Origin: Linnemannia schmuckeri
Lineage: Eukaryota; Mortierellomycota; Mortierellomycetes; Mortierellales; Mortierellaceae
Assembly (NCBI GenBank): GCA_029449235.1
Contig: JANATG010000002.1
Coordinates: forward strand, 4,154,001 to 4,218,000
DNA length: 64,000 nt
Reading direction: 5' to 3'
Shown here: positions 36,149 through 46,424 of the stretch, piece by piece
Layout of the letters: each line of letters begins with the position of its first letter
Position numbering within the stretch: the stretch's first letter is position 1
Program-made: the position numbers and the translations under genes
Notes under the pieces: model-generated
The model's database searches: none
What the model saw: the letters and a program-made list of their open reading frames with translations, nothing else
What the model was told of the DNA's origin: nothing

Positions 36149-36409
36149 TTAGTGCCAGCACTTCAGCTCCTGGTTGTAGTTCTTGCAAACCTTCACAAAG
36201 CCGTCGAAAACTCGCTGGTTGTCGAGACCGCAGGAGCCACCGTCCCAGTTGCCCTTGTTCTGGCTGCAGACGATCCCGGTGAGCTGGTTGTTTCCACAGA
36301 TGCACCACTGAGGGAACGTGTCGGCCGCGACTTGGTTCTCGTGGGAGCTCACGGCGACCAGGAGGGTGGCGGTAGCGAGGGCGAGGAGGGTAGTGATCTT
36401 GAAGGCCAT
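36149..36409 (-). CDS. Small secreted cysteine-rich protein (left-arm copy)
   Basis: Predicted secreted protein of 86 residues. The signal peptide is MAFKITTLLALATATLLVAV with probable cleavage near residue 21-30. The mature part holds six Cys at about positions 36, 38, 48, 60, 75 and 84, including WCICGNN and a C-terminal LKCWH. It belongs to no family I can name; six cysteines suggest three disulfides. The ATG chosen gives the signal peptide; the frame is open further upstream but that part is a CAC-rich untranslated sequence. A canonical TATA box lies about 300 bp upstream, and GT/AG sites suggest an intron in the 5' leader. The identical mirror copy is at 58,666-58,926, so the gene is present twice. 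Confidence 0.8.
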   Translation of the reverse strand: MAFKITTLLALATATLLVAVSSHENQVAADTFPQWCICGNNQLTGIVCSQNKGNWDGGSCGLDNQRVFDGFVKVCKNYNQELKCWH

Positions 36410-36705
36410 TTTTGTTGTCTTGGTGGTGGTGGTGGTGGTTGTGGTTGTGGTGGTGGGTACTGATTTCCAAGGGGGGTAGTCAAGGAAGAATATGAGAAAC
36501 GAAAGGGTTAGGCACAATGCAAACGTAGATGTGGGGATGCTTTGGGCTAGTTGTATGGGAGTGTCGGGAAAGGCAAGTGGCAGTTGGATTATGTGTAGTT
36601 TACCTTGGACTAGTGGGTTGGTCTTGTTCGCTGTTGTTTGCTGTTGTTCGCTGTTGTTTGTGATGATGAGAGAAAAAAAAAAAAAAACACGAGCGAGCAA
36701 GCACC

Positions 36706-36713
36706 TTTTTATA
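36706..36713 (-). promoter_or_regulatory. TATA box of the secreted-protein gene (left)
   Basis: TATAAAAA on the minus strand, about 300 bp upstream of ATG 36409. The A run of 15 follows within the leader. Confidence 0.6.
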
Positions 36714-38807
36714 CCTCTAGATGAACATGAACCTGACACAGCATTGGCCCTATAGATATATTGGGAGCAAACAATATGTCGACTTGTGACCATGTCGCCA
36801 GCGCCACCTCTCTTTTCCTTTCACTCCATGCTGCTGTTGCATTTGGCTAAAATGGAGCAGTTCTCGCGTCTACTATTTAGACCTGATCAGCGCTCACTAT
36901 TCAAACCTGATCAGGGCCATCCGTCTGTGTAATGAGTTGTCATCTGAAAAGATTTCAAAGAGACTCAGCCTCGTCACTCCATCCGTCCAAGTATAATCTC
37001 TCGAAAAGGAAATATTTTTCTCTCTAAGGGAGAACCCTGGCGCCTGGACGCGCTCCCTTTAGGGGTGTGTGCGGCTTCAAGGTTCGCTTGCATCAAGGAT
37101 CATTTTCCCCAAGCACCGTTGGCATCAAGAGTGTGCCGTCAAAACGCCACCAACATTCTACTGCCGTACAGGATAAATTCACATCTCCAGACGGGGTCAT
37201 TATGTCCTGCTGATCGCCAAATAAAGATCTCTCTCTTGTTTTCATTCCACATTGTGACTCTACACTATTTGCTTTTTGATGGCAAGGGAGAAGGGTGCAG
37301 AAGCTAGTACTGTGTACAGTGCCCTCCTCATTGTCTCGCTGGATTTTAGAGCTCGCTTAATGTGGTATGAAATGGATATGTTGACAGCCAAGAGGTGGGG
37401 CGTTTTTCCGTCTGCCCCTGAATCGCTGGCAATGCCGGGGAAATGTTCTTCCCCCTTCTGATTTTCCCTTGAAAAGGATGGCAGCAGTCGATTACCTGTC
37501 CTATCCACTGTGATACTGTCACCAAGCGCCACTCCTCTTTCCCAGTCAATCTATGCCGGCGCAGCATTTGGGCTGGGGCCATTTTCGTGTCCACCATGCT
37601 CAATCTAAATTGGACGCGCATCCCTGCCAAGAACAAGTATTGGTGGTGTCTGCAGATAGTCAGCGCCGAATGTTGAGAGGTTGCTCAGCCTTGTCATTCG
37701 ATCTGTGCATGAGAGGGCTCTCGGGATAGAAATGTTTTCATTTTATTGGACCACAACTCGGCCATCCAGTCTTGCCACGTTCATTTTCAAGGAAGCAGGA
37801 TGCATTTCTTTTTCCGAAGGCCAAATAGGCACAACGGCAATATGTGTTGGTATCAGTTTTCCTCTGCATTGCTTTGAGTACATGATGTGGGAAATTTGAC
37901 TTGAGGAGGGAGGAAGGATGGACCAACAGCAGAGAAGAGCGAGGGGGGGGGGGGGGGGTGTTTACCTCTGAATCGCCTGAATGCATTTTTCTCTCATCTC
38001 TGTTCCACCGAAACGTGAGACATCAGCGTGCACCATCCATCTTCGACACCATCTTTTCTTTTTGTTTTGTACAAAATTTATTGCGTCGTGGGAGTGCGCG
38101 TAGTAAGCTCCGTCTCGACTTGTTACATACCCATGCGATGCCAGTTCTTCCAATGGTCGGTGCTGGTGGTTGTCGTCAAACGCGGCTGCCCAGGCTTGTT
38201 GACGATGATGACACAGGGATCTCCATAGGGATCCTGCTGCAGTTTCTCAGCCGTAGAAGACTTGTTGCATGATCCTAAGCATCCTCAGCGAGCGTAAGTG
38301 CGATGTTGACGACGTCCAGTTGACATGGTTGCCTACTAAGAAGTCATATTTGGCACCCATATGTAAAGTTGAGTGAGCAGTTAGCCTCCATCGCCTCAAA
38401 CCATTCAGCCGAGCGTCATGTAAAATGAAATGAAATGGATAGAGAGCTAGACTATACCTGGGACAGTCTTGAGGTCGTGCGATGCATATGTGCCAGCTCT
38501 GAAAAGGCCCCCCCAGACTTGCTCCGCTTCTGACAGTATATAATCTCTTGGACTTTGTCACTGGGAAATGCCATTGTTCATTGGCAAGGGAAGGGCGAGG
38601 TTTCCTAAAGATTTCCACGACAAATGAGAAAGAAGAAAAAGAACGATGCTGTTCTCATCAAAGCCTTAATCCCAACGTCTTGTAGGCTCAAGGCTACTCA
38701 CACGATTACAATAGCGTACTTATCGTGAACTCGAGAGGAGATTAGTGATTCCTGGCAACTCCTTAGGAACGCTGCCAGAGTGAAAGAAAAGACAAAAAAG
38801 AAAAATG

Positions 38808-38883
38808 AAAAGAAAGAGAAAAGAAAGAGAAAAGAAAGAGAAAAGAAAGAGAAAAGAAAGAGAAAAGAAAGAGAAAAGAAAGA
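38808..38883 (+). repeat. 11-bp microsatellite, 6.9 units (left arm)
   Basis: Tandem AAAAGAAAGAG, six full units plus ten bases. The mirror copy in the right arm has 4.9 units, so this locus distinguishes the two arms. Confidence 0.95.
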
Positions 38884-39107
38884 TGTTGTTCCTATGACCA
38901 AATACATAGAACAATGAGCTTAATCTCAGCGGATCGTAACAACAAAGCTACTCTATCGCTTACAATACCTCGTTCAATTAAAGCCGTCTGCAATGGATTT
39001 ACCCCCTTCCAGTATTAAGAATTATCAGGTACAGGAACACAGGCAGCCTTTTCGCCACCCATGCAGTCCTGACTATTATAACTCAGGAGCCGAGGCTCTA
39101 TTCGTAT

Positions 39108-39469
39108 TCAACTAGACATCGAAAAAGGCGGTAATCGGCGCGTGCAAGCACGGGTTCTGACTTAGAGGCATCCAGCCATAGCCTGATAGGCGATAGCCTC
39201 AGGTCATTGCCTGCTCAGGCGGGCCCGAATATCAGCTATCTGAATGTACGATTCGTTGAGGACAAAGTTCAATTACTGCTCCAACATCACTTCATCAGTA
39301 AGGTAAATCTAAGCTGTCCCACGATGGCCTAAGCCCCCAGGTCTTGTTCCCTATTAGTGGGTGAACAATCCAACGCTTGCTAAATTCAGGTTCAGTGTGA
39401 TAGGAAGAGACAATATCGAAGGATCAAAAAGCAACGTCGCTATGAACGCTTAGCTGCCACAAGCCAGTT
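39108..39469 (-). repeat. Dispersed repeat R, copy B (left arm)
   Basis: About 362 bp. Its 5' end on the minus strand is AACTGGCTTGTGGCAGCTAA, and the body matches copy A at 35,190-35,556 with moderate divergence. The last 55 bp (39,415-39,469) are repeated exactly at 43,618-43,672. Confidence 0.85.
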
Positions 39470-39660
39470 GAAACCAACATCAGCCCAGATCTCTGCTAAT
39501 AGGATCCTTACGGCGAATATACGACAAGTGATAGCTTTCGTTGTAATGCTCTGAAAGGAAGGGGGACTTCACCGAAGATGTCAGTGTGAAATGCATGAAC
39601 TATATGTCATGCTCCTCACTTGGAAGCAATTGACGGATAAGATTAGTGTCACAGTATTAT

Positions 39661-42422
39661 CCCTTTGTCTGTCCGTCCCTTGAAAAAAGAATTTCGACCA
39701 GAAATTCTGGTCCAATTTTTTTAATTCAATCTTTATTCAATCACATATTAAGAGGATTGGGTATGATATTGGCCGAAGCAGTTGGATGTGGGTCTAAAAC
39801 AAAGGGAAACATCGCACTTCACACAAACAACGTTGGTTCGTCTACGTTGGGAAGGCAAACCTTGCTTTTTGCCTTGGGTGGCACACCAGACACAGTTGCG
39901 CTCGTTTTCGATGCAGTCAGACATATGATCACCTTCATAGAAGCGGGCGGGGTCAAGGGCGTGTTTGTGCTTGGTGACATAGGCTGCTGGTCGGGTTGGC
40001 TGTTCGGGTTGGGGATCCACTGATTGTTGAGAAGAGGGTGGTCGTGGGCGTTTCTGTCCTGCTCTCGTGATAGTGAAGTCGAGTGATTCCTCCTCGGCAA
40101 ATGCAAGCTCTTGAAGTTGTTGTATTAAGGCTAGACGGAACTCGCGGTGGAATCCTTTTGCATTTTTTTCCTTGGAATGGATAGTGCGCATGATGTAGGC
40201 GTTGATGGTGGCGGTGTCCAGTAGCCAAAGAAATAAGGGAAACCAGTTTCTGAGTGTACGCATCTGGGTTGTGTAGTACTGTCGGAGCTGGTCAGCAATA
40301 TCCACTCCTCCCATGTGGTAATTGTAGTCGTTGATCACGCGCGGAATGTGAAGCAGCTTGCGATGGGCGTCTCCAAAGGCTCGACGGACCTTGTCGGCAT
40401 TGGTACTTGTGGTTCGCGGCTTTCTCCTCTCCTTCTCAACATACCACTCCGGGCTATGGATGGAATGGATCCTTGACAGTATGGTAACAGGGCCGTTGTC
40501 CATCCATAAAAGAACAAGCAGCATCATTGACGATGACGGCCCCTTTCTCATCCCAATCCAGACGCGCATCCTTGTATCCCTTCAGTTCTGGGGGAAAAGA
40601 GGGTGAATGGGTTCGGCAGGTCTCACAGGCTCCGATCTGTCTGGTGCGTAGGTTCTTGAAGAGGGGAATGGCTGGAAAGTAATTATCCATGTACATGTTA
40701 AAGACGTGCGTGTCAAAGGGTAGTTGCTTAACCAAGTGCATGATCTTCCGACCAGTCATAGAGAGGTTGTCATCATCGACAGCACCATGGGTGGGTACTT
40801 CCTTGGCTTGAGATATGCGAGACTCGGGCAGGAAGGAGTAGGTGTACCCAGCGTCGCAAAGAGCAAGGATCTTGTATCCCACAGGAGTGCTTGCCCTTCA
40901 AATGATACGTGTATTGACTGCGACCTCCAAATCAAACTACCATCTCGTCCAGGGAAACGCATGTTTGCGGAATATAATGCTTCTGTGATGCGGATTGAAC
41001 ATGGCCCATAAGCGGTTGCACCTTGCCACAGTAGTTAATGTGAGGAGTGGTGTAATCGGAGACATGGAGAAATCGTTTGATTTGTTCAAAGCGGACCAGA
41101 GTCATAAGAGAGCTAATTTTGTGGATAGGAAAACGATGGTCTTTTGCTCAATAGTCTCTCAGCTGGGGTGAAGGGAAGATACCTCGGTAGAGAAGAAGAG
41201 CAAGGAACTTCAAAAGCTTAGATCTTGTCAAGGGAGACCAATGTCGTTGAGCAGCAGTACTGGGGCGTTGGACTCAGCTTAACGATTGGAGTTATTTATG
41301 ATAGTATCGAGGATATGGTCAGGGAAGAAGAGGCGAAAAAAGGATAAGGATGTTGGGTCAAGTTTGACATAGTCTGGGATGTGTTATACATAGGAGTCGT
41401 GATGGAATCGTGCGGTTGATGTCAGAGCTACTCCTGGTGGTTGGGTTGTTGCATGCTGTTTGATGGGGTGGTAACTGGTAAAGAAGGAAGTTCTACAGGT
41501 TCGGGGGCACTACACGCTGAGAGTGAGGGACAGGTTGTTCGATCAATACGAGTAGCAAAGACTTATTGAAAGAGGACTGAGCAACAAAAAAAAGATGTTA
41601 TCAGCATTGCTATTCAAGAGTGAGAAAACGAACCAAAAAAAAGAGAGACATACCTTGCTTCGCCCAATGGTGCTTCTCCACTCCCATTGTCTCCTGGAGC
41701 CCCACTCAGTCCTGCACGGCCCTTACCTCGTCCGCCACGGCCACCACGGCCACCACGTTTACCCCTACCACCACGGCCTCCTCTTCCCCCTCTACCTCCT
41801 TTGGCTCCATCTCCACCTAGGCCTCCATCACCCCCATCACCACCTTGATCACCACCATCTCCACCCACACCTCCATCTCCGCCAGGTCCGTCCTCTATCA
41901 TCTCATCTCCTCCAGGTCCACCTTCTCCACCTGGTCCACCTTGGATAGTACTCTCTTCTCCTTCATCTCCTTCCCCTCCAGCAGCTCCTACAATCTCAGG
42001 TGTATCGTCGAATTGTTCCTGATCCGAATTACCCAACACTTCTCGATGAGAGAGAACATGTGTCAGTGAACCACCTCCCTCCATCTCCTCTAGGTCATCA
42101 AGGAACATTCTGAAGGTGGCGAGTTGAAGACTGTGCAAGTTGCGCTGTATCTCTTCAAGGACATCTCTGCCGGGAAAGTCAATGTGAGAGTGTAGCATGG
42201 GTGAAATAAGGTTCAAAAGTGATAATCGGCAGGTAGGATGTCTTTTTTTGAGGATGATGCTATGATGAACATCAACTTTCCTAGAGAAGGTGCAGCAGGT
42301 CGTGTAGAGGATAGGGACTAAAGACATAACCGAAATTGTCGTAATCATATTCTTAACAAAAAAAAATCAGCCAAAATGCCAAAAAATTCGATCAGAATTT
42401 CTGGCTGAAAACAGACAATGGG
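39661..42422 (-). mobile_element. piggyBac-type DNA transposon, inactive (left arm)
   Basis: A 2,762-bp element bounded by short terminal inverted repeats, CCCTTTGTCTGT at the left and CCCATTGTCTGT read inward from the right. Just inside each end is a near-palindrome CCAGAAATTCTGG/CCAGAAATTCTGA. The internal region encodes a broken piggyBac transposase on the minus strand. The usual TTAA target duplication is not visible; flanks are ATTAT at the left and ATACA at the right. The same element, mirrored, lies at 52,675-55,436. Confidence 0.85.
39748..42348 (-). pseudogene. piggyBac transposase pseudogene (left arm)
   Basis: Mirror of the right-arm pseudogene at 52,749-55,349, with the same conceptual fragments and the same lesions. 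The N-terminal fragment (42,348-41,614) has a Gly/Arg-rich tract. The middle part (about 41,500-40,880) is interrupted by stops, including one in the conserved block beginning SLDEMVV at 40,934-40,932. The fragment at 40,882-40,454 carries two catalytic Asp positions (ALCDAGYTY and MYMDNYFPAI). The fragment at 40,569-39,748 carries the third (GGVDIADQL), then a C-terminal Cys/His cluster (CVWC, CVKCDVSLC). It cannot encode an intact transposase as it stands. Confidence 0.85.
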
Positions 42423-42507
42423 ATACAGTGCTCTTCTGCTTCGCCTTTCTATGCCTCCACCAGCTTCCATTACTGCGCCTCTACTTACCACGCCTCCAGC
42501 CCTTCTG

Positions 42508-42530
42508 TACACTAGTATAAATATCCCTCT
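42508..42530 (+). promoter_or_regulatory. TATA-like element upstream of the F-box/LRR gene (left)
   Basis: GTATAAATAT about 345 bp upstream of ATG 42866 and only about 90 bp from the transposon end at 42,422. A CT-rich leader follows. The mirror element is at about 52,567-52,589. Confidence 0.4.
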
Positions 42531-42865
42531 CTTCTTGTACCATAAAACGGAATTTTTTTCTGGCCTCTTCCACTTTCCCCTTGTACGCTTGACTCTCTCT
42601 TGTCTCTCTCTTGCTTCCTTCTCTTGCTCATTCCCTCATTCACACTCTCTTGCTTTGCTGCTATTACAATTAATATCTGTCATTCTTCGTACCTTTATCC
42701 ACGTCGTTGACTGCTTTACACATGACTCTCGTCTTGTTCATCCCCTTCATTACGTTTCTTATTCCTTTCTTTTCCTCATTCCTCCTTCGTTATTGCACCT
42801 CCTTTTAACCCTATCATCACTATCCTCGTCATCATTCCCGTCACGCTTGTCACGCTTTCTTCTTT

Positions 42866-43363
42866 ATGATTAAGATAATCCGAACACATCCCCTCGATCT
42901 ACATGAGATTCGCTCAAGAATTGCCAGCAGTCTTGGCCTTAAAGACCTCGCATCCTGTGTGCGTGTGAGTCAGGATTGGAATGATTCGTTTATGCCTTCA
43001 CTCTACAACTCTGTCGTCTTGTCGAAACATGGCCCCAGCATGGAGTCTATCGAGAGAAACAAGCGCCTTATACAACGCCTAACGATTCAGATCTGTGCCT
43101 ATGAAAAACTATCATCAACATCTGCACGAAAGAAAGTAATTTGTAGCATCATGGCTGACTCGGCCCTAGCCACCTTGGACCTGTTTAACAACTCGATCGG
43201 AGACAACGGAGCTGTTGCACTGTCTGAGGCACTCAAGTCCAACTCAACCCTAACCACTTTGGAGTTGGGGAACAACTCAATCGAAGATAATGGAGCCGCG
43301 GCGCTGTCTGAGGTATTTAAGACCAACTCGACTCTGGCCATTATGGGCATCGTATTTCAGTAA
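42866..43363 (+). CDS. Short F-box/leucine-rich-repeat protein (left-arm copy)
   Basis: 165 residues from ATG 42866. Residues 8-50 (LHEIRSRIASSLGLKDLASC, then VRVSQDWNDSFMPSLYNSVV) resemble the F-box-like helix bundle found before leucine-rich repeats in Mortierella-type proteins. From about residue 95 two 28-residue repeats of ribonuclease-inhibitor type follow: ATLDLFNNSIGDNGAVALSE and TTLELGNNSIEDNGAAALSE. The frame ends inside what should be a third repeat, so the protein is much shorter than relatives with many repeats. It may be a truncated or decaying copy. A substrate-adaptor role for SCF ubiquitin ligase is inferred only from the architecture. The same protein is encoded in the right arm at 52,231-51,734. 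Confidence 0.6.
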   Translation: MIKIIRTHPLDLHEIRSRIASSLGLKDLASCVRVSQDWNDSFMPSLYNSVVLSKHGPSMESIERNKRLIQRLTIQICAYEKLSSTSARKKVICSIMADSALATLDLFNNSIGDNGAVALSEALKSNSTLTTLELGNNSIEDNGAAALSEVFKTNSTLAIMGIVFQ

Positions 43364-43607
43364 CTGTCCATGCCTTGTTAAGAGTGATGAAGAGAGAGAG
43401 TATATATATTTTATAGCGATATTAGTAAAGACCCTCTTCACCTTCTTTCTCACCGACTCCTATCCACGCACGAGTTAAATATGCCAATTCGCATAAAACC
43501 TCTAACCTTGGTTTGGTGTTTAACGATCCCTTAAAACCACAAAAATCTTTGACAAGTGAACAAAGCATCAACGACGCAACCTCGAGTTCTAATGAAGCAA
43601 GGATTGA

Positions 43608-43672
43608 AAGAGCCGACATCGAAGGATCAAAAAGCAACGTCGCTATGAACGCTTAGCTGCCACAAGCCAGTT
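43608..43672 (-). repeat. Dispersed repeat R, copy C (5' end only, left arm)
   Basis: About 65 bp matching the 5' end of repeat R. The first 55 bp (43,618-43,672) match copy B exactly, and GGCTCTT is shared a little further in. The sequence then diverges. The terminus coincides with the inner end of the left arm. Confidence 0.85.
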
Positions 43673-43799
43673 ATTTTATCTTATTAAATTATGGTGGACT
43701 CGGTTGTCGCATGGTCGAAAATCATGCCTTCTGAGCCAAAATTTCACAAATGATCGAGTTCTTGTTTATTTTGTTTGTTCAATTAAACCACGGAAGGGT

Positions 43800-44470
43800 T
43801 TCATGATCCTTGGCTCTCGTTCAATTTAATCGCCTGTAGGGCTTGCTGCACATGTTCCAGCAAATCTGGTAGCGCCTCGTCAACGTCCTGGTCGCCCCAG
43901 GGGTCAAGCTCGCTATCTGCCAAGTTGCCGTCCCCAATCTCCGATACGCCTCCTACTCCAGCTCCAAGTCCAGGGACTCTCCGAACATAAAGAGGCCCTG
44001 ACTCGTCATTAATCCGGCGACGCTTCTACTGACATGATCACTGCTGCCGTTACCACAGCTCTGTAGCTGCAGTTGTTCTGCCATTTCCAACTGGCTTTCA
44101 GAAGTGACACTCCGTTTATTAAACTCTCGAGCGCCACCTCTGTCTCGTCAGCGCCTATCCGACGGTTCAGCCGCTCGTCCCAGCTTCCCGAGTTTTGCCG
44201 AGTACGCCGGTAGCTCATTCTCGACCATGTCTCGATCTCACTGGAGGATCGATAGGGCTTTTCGCAGATACCTCATACTAGCCTCACCAATACCCATAGC
44301 GTCGCAATCAAGGCTTTGAGAGTAGAACATCCTTGGATAGTGCAGCGCTACAACGCCTGCATCTTCAGTGAGCGGATGTAAGAGGTGAATGACTCCTGGG
44401 TTAGCGCCGCGCCCTTGGCATCCCGTGCGGTGACAGCAGTTCGTTGGATCTGATTGTAAAAGGTTGATTT
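43800..44470 (-). pseudogene. Decayed unidentified ORF in the spacer
   Basis: Several minus-strand frames read like protein but are broken by stops and frame changes. One piece ends DEALPDLLEHVQQALQAIKL near 43,810, one reads SLINGVSLLKASWKWQNNCS near 44,100, and one reads RTAVTARDAKGAALTQESFT near 44,430. The family is not recognised; a remnant transposon gene is possible. Confidence 0.35.
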
Positions 44471-44578
44471 AGAGATTAAAAACCCGCTGTTGTGCTCCAC
44501 GGATTTCCTTTCCAAAGGCTCGGGTTGTTACTCAGGGAGAGGGTCGAAGGCCAGAGTTGTAGGACCGCTGTTAAGCCC

Positions 44579-45028
44579 TCAATTGGTACGGGGTAGTGAT
44601 AGTAATGTCCTAATGGAACCACACGAAACGATATACTGTAGCGCGCCAACGAAACTCTTGTCAGTATTGCTCTCGTCCAAGAAGTGATGTGTAAAAGGAC
44701 AAAGAGCAGACAAGAGGGCTGGGCGCACTACTAATACTATGTCTACAAAGAATATGACTGCTAATCTAAGGCATCGCCACCGCTGCCTAGCCACCACCTT
44801 ATTTTGCAACATTGTGAGGGCACAATTTAAGGGCCTTCCATCAAGGCAGACGTTCAAGGTTTCATTCGCCGCATCAGTTAACAGTGTCCACAAAAATGAC
44901 CAGGTCGCCCCATCCAGCTCTAACATCCTGGGTAATATATTGCTGTCATAAAAAGAGAGTGGTCCCAGGGGCACGCAAACGTCATTTCCTAAGTATCGTG
45001 CTAGAGCCCTGTAAATTATACCGTGCAT
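44579..45028 (-). CDS. Hypothetical ORF, doubtful
   Basis: A 149-residue frame in the palindrome spacer with a central hydrophobic stretch (LRLAVIFFVDIVLVVRPALL). It lies just upstream of, and on the same strand as, the decayed fragments at 43,800-44,470 and may be part of the same dead gene. No family is recognised and no promoter or splice sites support it. It may be chance. Confidence 0.25.
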   Translation of the reverse strand: MHGIIYRALARYLGNDVCVPLGPLSFYDSNILPRMLELDGATWSFLWTLLTDAANETLNVCLDGRPLNCALTMLQNKVVARQRWRCLRLAVIFFVDIVLVVRPALLSALCPFTHHFLDESNTDKSFVGALQYIVSCGSIRTLLSLPRTN

Positions 45029-46352
45029 GAGTCGTGTAAAGTGTCGTGCTATAAAGCTATGTAAAGACTCTAGTGCTAGACTAGGTCACCAGTTCATTTT
45101 TTCTCCTCACAAGCTCACCCCCCCTCCCCCTCCCACACACACGTCTTAACAAGAGTTCAAACCTGTAAAGAAGATTCCGCGAAGAACAGCGAAGAGTGAA
45201 AAGTGGAGGATAAAAAAGAAGGGTATATGATGAATAAAAGAATGTCAGAACACACTGTACGAGCGTTGTTGTGGTGTTGCTGCTGCTGCTATTTGATTTA
45301 TCGTTGGTGTTGACTTTTGTTGGTTGTTGGATGGTGCGTGACTCCATGAATTGTCATAGCTGTTGTGCATGAGCATGTTGAAAAAGATACTGTACGAAAA
45401 GACGCTCCGATTCTGATGATGTTGCCTGTGTCTGTTTATGTGTGTGTATGGTGTGTGCGTGTGCGTGGGGACAGAAAAAAATGGACTGGTGACTAGGTTA
45501 CCATAATCACTTTGGGTCCTCGGTTCCAACTCCACCTTGTTTAAGCTCGGGAAAGCCCATAATCCTGGATACCCTCAGTAAATTTACCAGAACTAATAGG
45601 TAGCATGGAGTGAAGGGCTCTGATCCCCTATGCAATCCAATGGAGCTTTTTTGTTACTTTTAGCTTATTTTCCTATACACATATCCCTTCACTACCCAGT
45701 GTTCACAATCCGTGTGAATAGATAATCGCGCTGTTTTGTGGAGTACAGTATTGATACCAAGCTCAGCAGTTAATGCACCATCCTGTTGTGTGCTTCGTAG
45801 CCAACGGCGTGGGCGCATATATGTTTGCTTCTCGACGTGTATGCATCGCTTGTCTAGACACTTTGGGAGTGCGGCGTAAAACCTGTGAACCAATTAGATT
45901 TCTGCTAACTTTCGCGGCGTCTCTTTGTTACACAGTCTGCTCACAAGCCACCATCAAAGCTCACACGCCGCCCTTGGAAGCTCATACTATCACCTTCAGG
46001 ATGACTGCGCATCACGGGTTGAATGATGTGTGCATATTGATTTCTTCTTGGGCCATCGCGTGTGAACATTTTTTTTCTTGGGAGAAATTTTATGGTATTA
46101 GTATTGGTGATGGAAGCATCGAGCACAACCTTAGAAGGTAAAGATGTGCGTTCGATAACCCAATATATCTGCTACATATTCGTCATTCTGATGTGATAAC
46201 TATCCCTTCACTAGTTCGCTCGAAAGGACACGGATGACTTTTCCGTGGGAACGAAAGCCTTGCTCTACTATGCTCGATCATCCCGCTTGGCGTTTGGTGT
46301 TCGTCAATCACAAAATTCTCATTGCTTGGATGTCTTCTACCTCTATTTCGAA
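45029..46352. other. Spacer region without a clear gene
   Basis: Contains C-rich and CA/TG-rich low-complexity stretches (45,115-45,145 and 45,420-45,470) and ORFs under 125 residues without protein-like composition. The last few hundred bases are the upstream region of the defensin-like gene. Confidence 0.45.
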
Positions 46353-46360
46353 TATAAAAG
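46353..46360 (+). promoter_or_regulatory. TATA box of the defensin-like gene
   Basis: TATAAAAG, 65 bp upstream of ATG 46425, a normal distance for a compact inducible fungal promoter. Confidence 0.65.
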
Positions 46361-46424
46361 CACGCACAAAGGTCGCCTATTTACATTTATTCCACTATCA
46401 CCAAAAGCAAGAAACACCTTCAAT

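Larger units (their letters stand above)
36410..39107. other. Left-arm region with a diverged internal duplication
   Basis: Apart from the promoter of the secreted-protein gene no convincing gene is present. Two segments resemble each other in the same orientation: about 36,790-37,010 and about 37,505-37,740. They share GCGCCAC..CTCTTTC, GCATTTGG, and CAGCC-TCGTCA / CAGCC-TTGTCA blocks. This looks like an old duplicate of the secreted-protein promoter whose coding part has been lost. A G run of 16 is at about 37,944. The mirror copy occupies about 55,990-58,665. Confidence 0.5.
35515..43675 (+). repeat. Left arm of a giant inverted duplication
   Basis: About 8.16 kb that is the reverse complement of 51,422-59,562. 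Paired coordinates sum to 95,097 on the inner side and about 95,075 on the outer side. The 22-bp difference is two units of a microsatellite. Other differences seen are a G run of 16 versus 17, an A run of 15 versus 14, and a few substitutions in the last 75 bp at the outer edge. Genes inside both arms have the same conceptual proteins. Confidence 0.95.

Noticed and set aside
36111..36470. His-rich frame overlapping the small secreted protein
   Set aside because: It is a shifted frame through the CAC-rich leader and the true signal-peptide gene.
38698..38907. Phe/Leu/Ser-rich repeat protein over the 11-bp microsatellite
   Set aside because: The repeat length differs between arms and the translation is only the microsatellite.
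41595..41948. His/Leu-rich ORF opposite the Gly/Arg-rich transposase fragment
   Set aside because: It is the antisense of GGN-rich codons and has no independent support.
43422..43637. A 71-codon frame reading out of repeat R copy C, present in both arms
   Set aside because: It has no ATG at its 5' end and starts inside the repeat; two identical copies only reflect the duplication.
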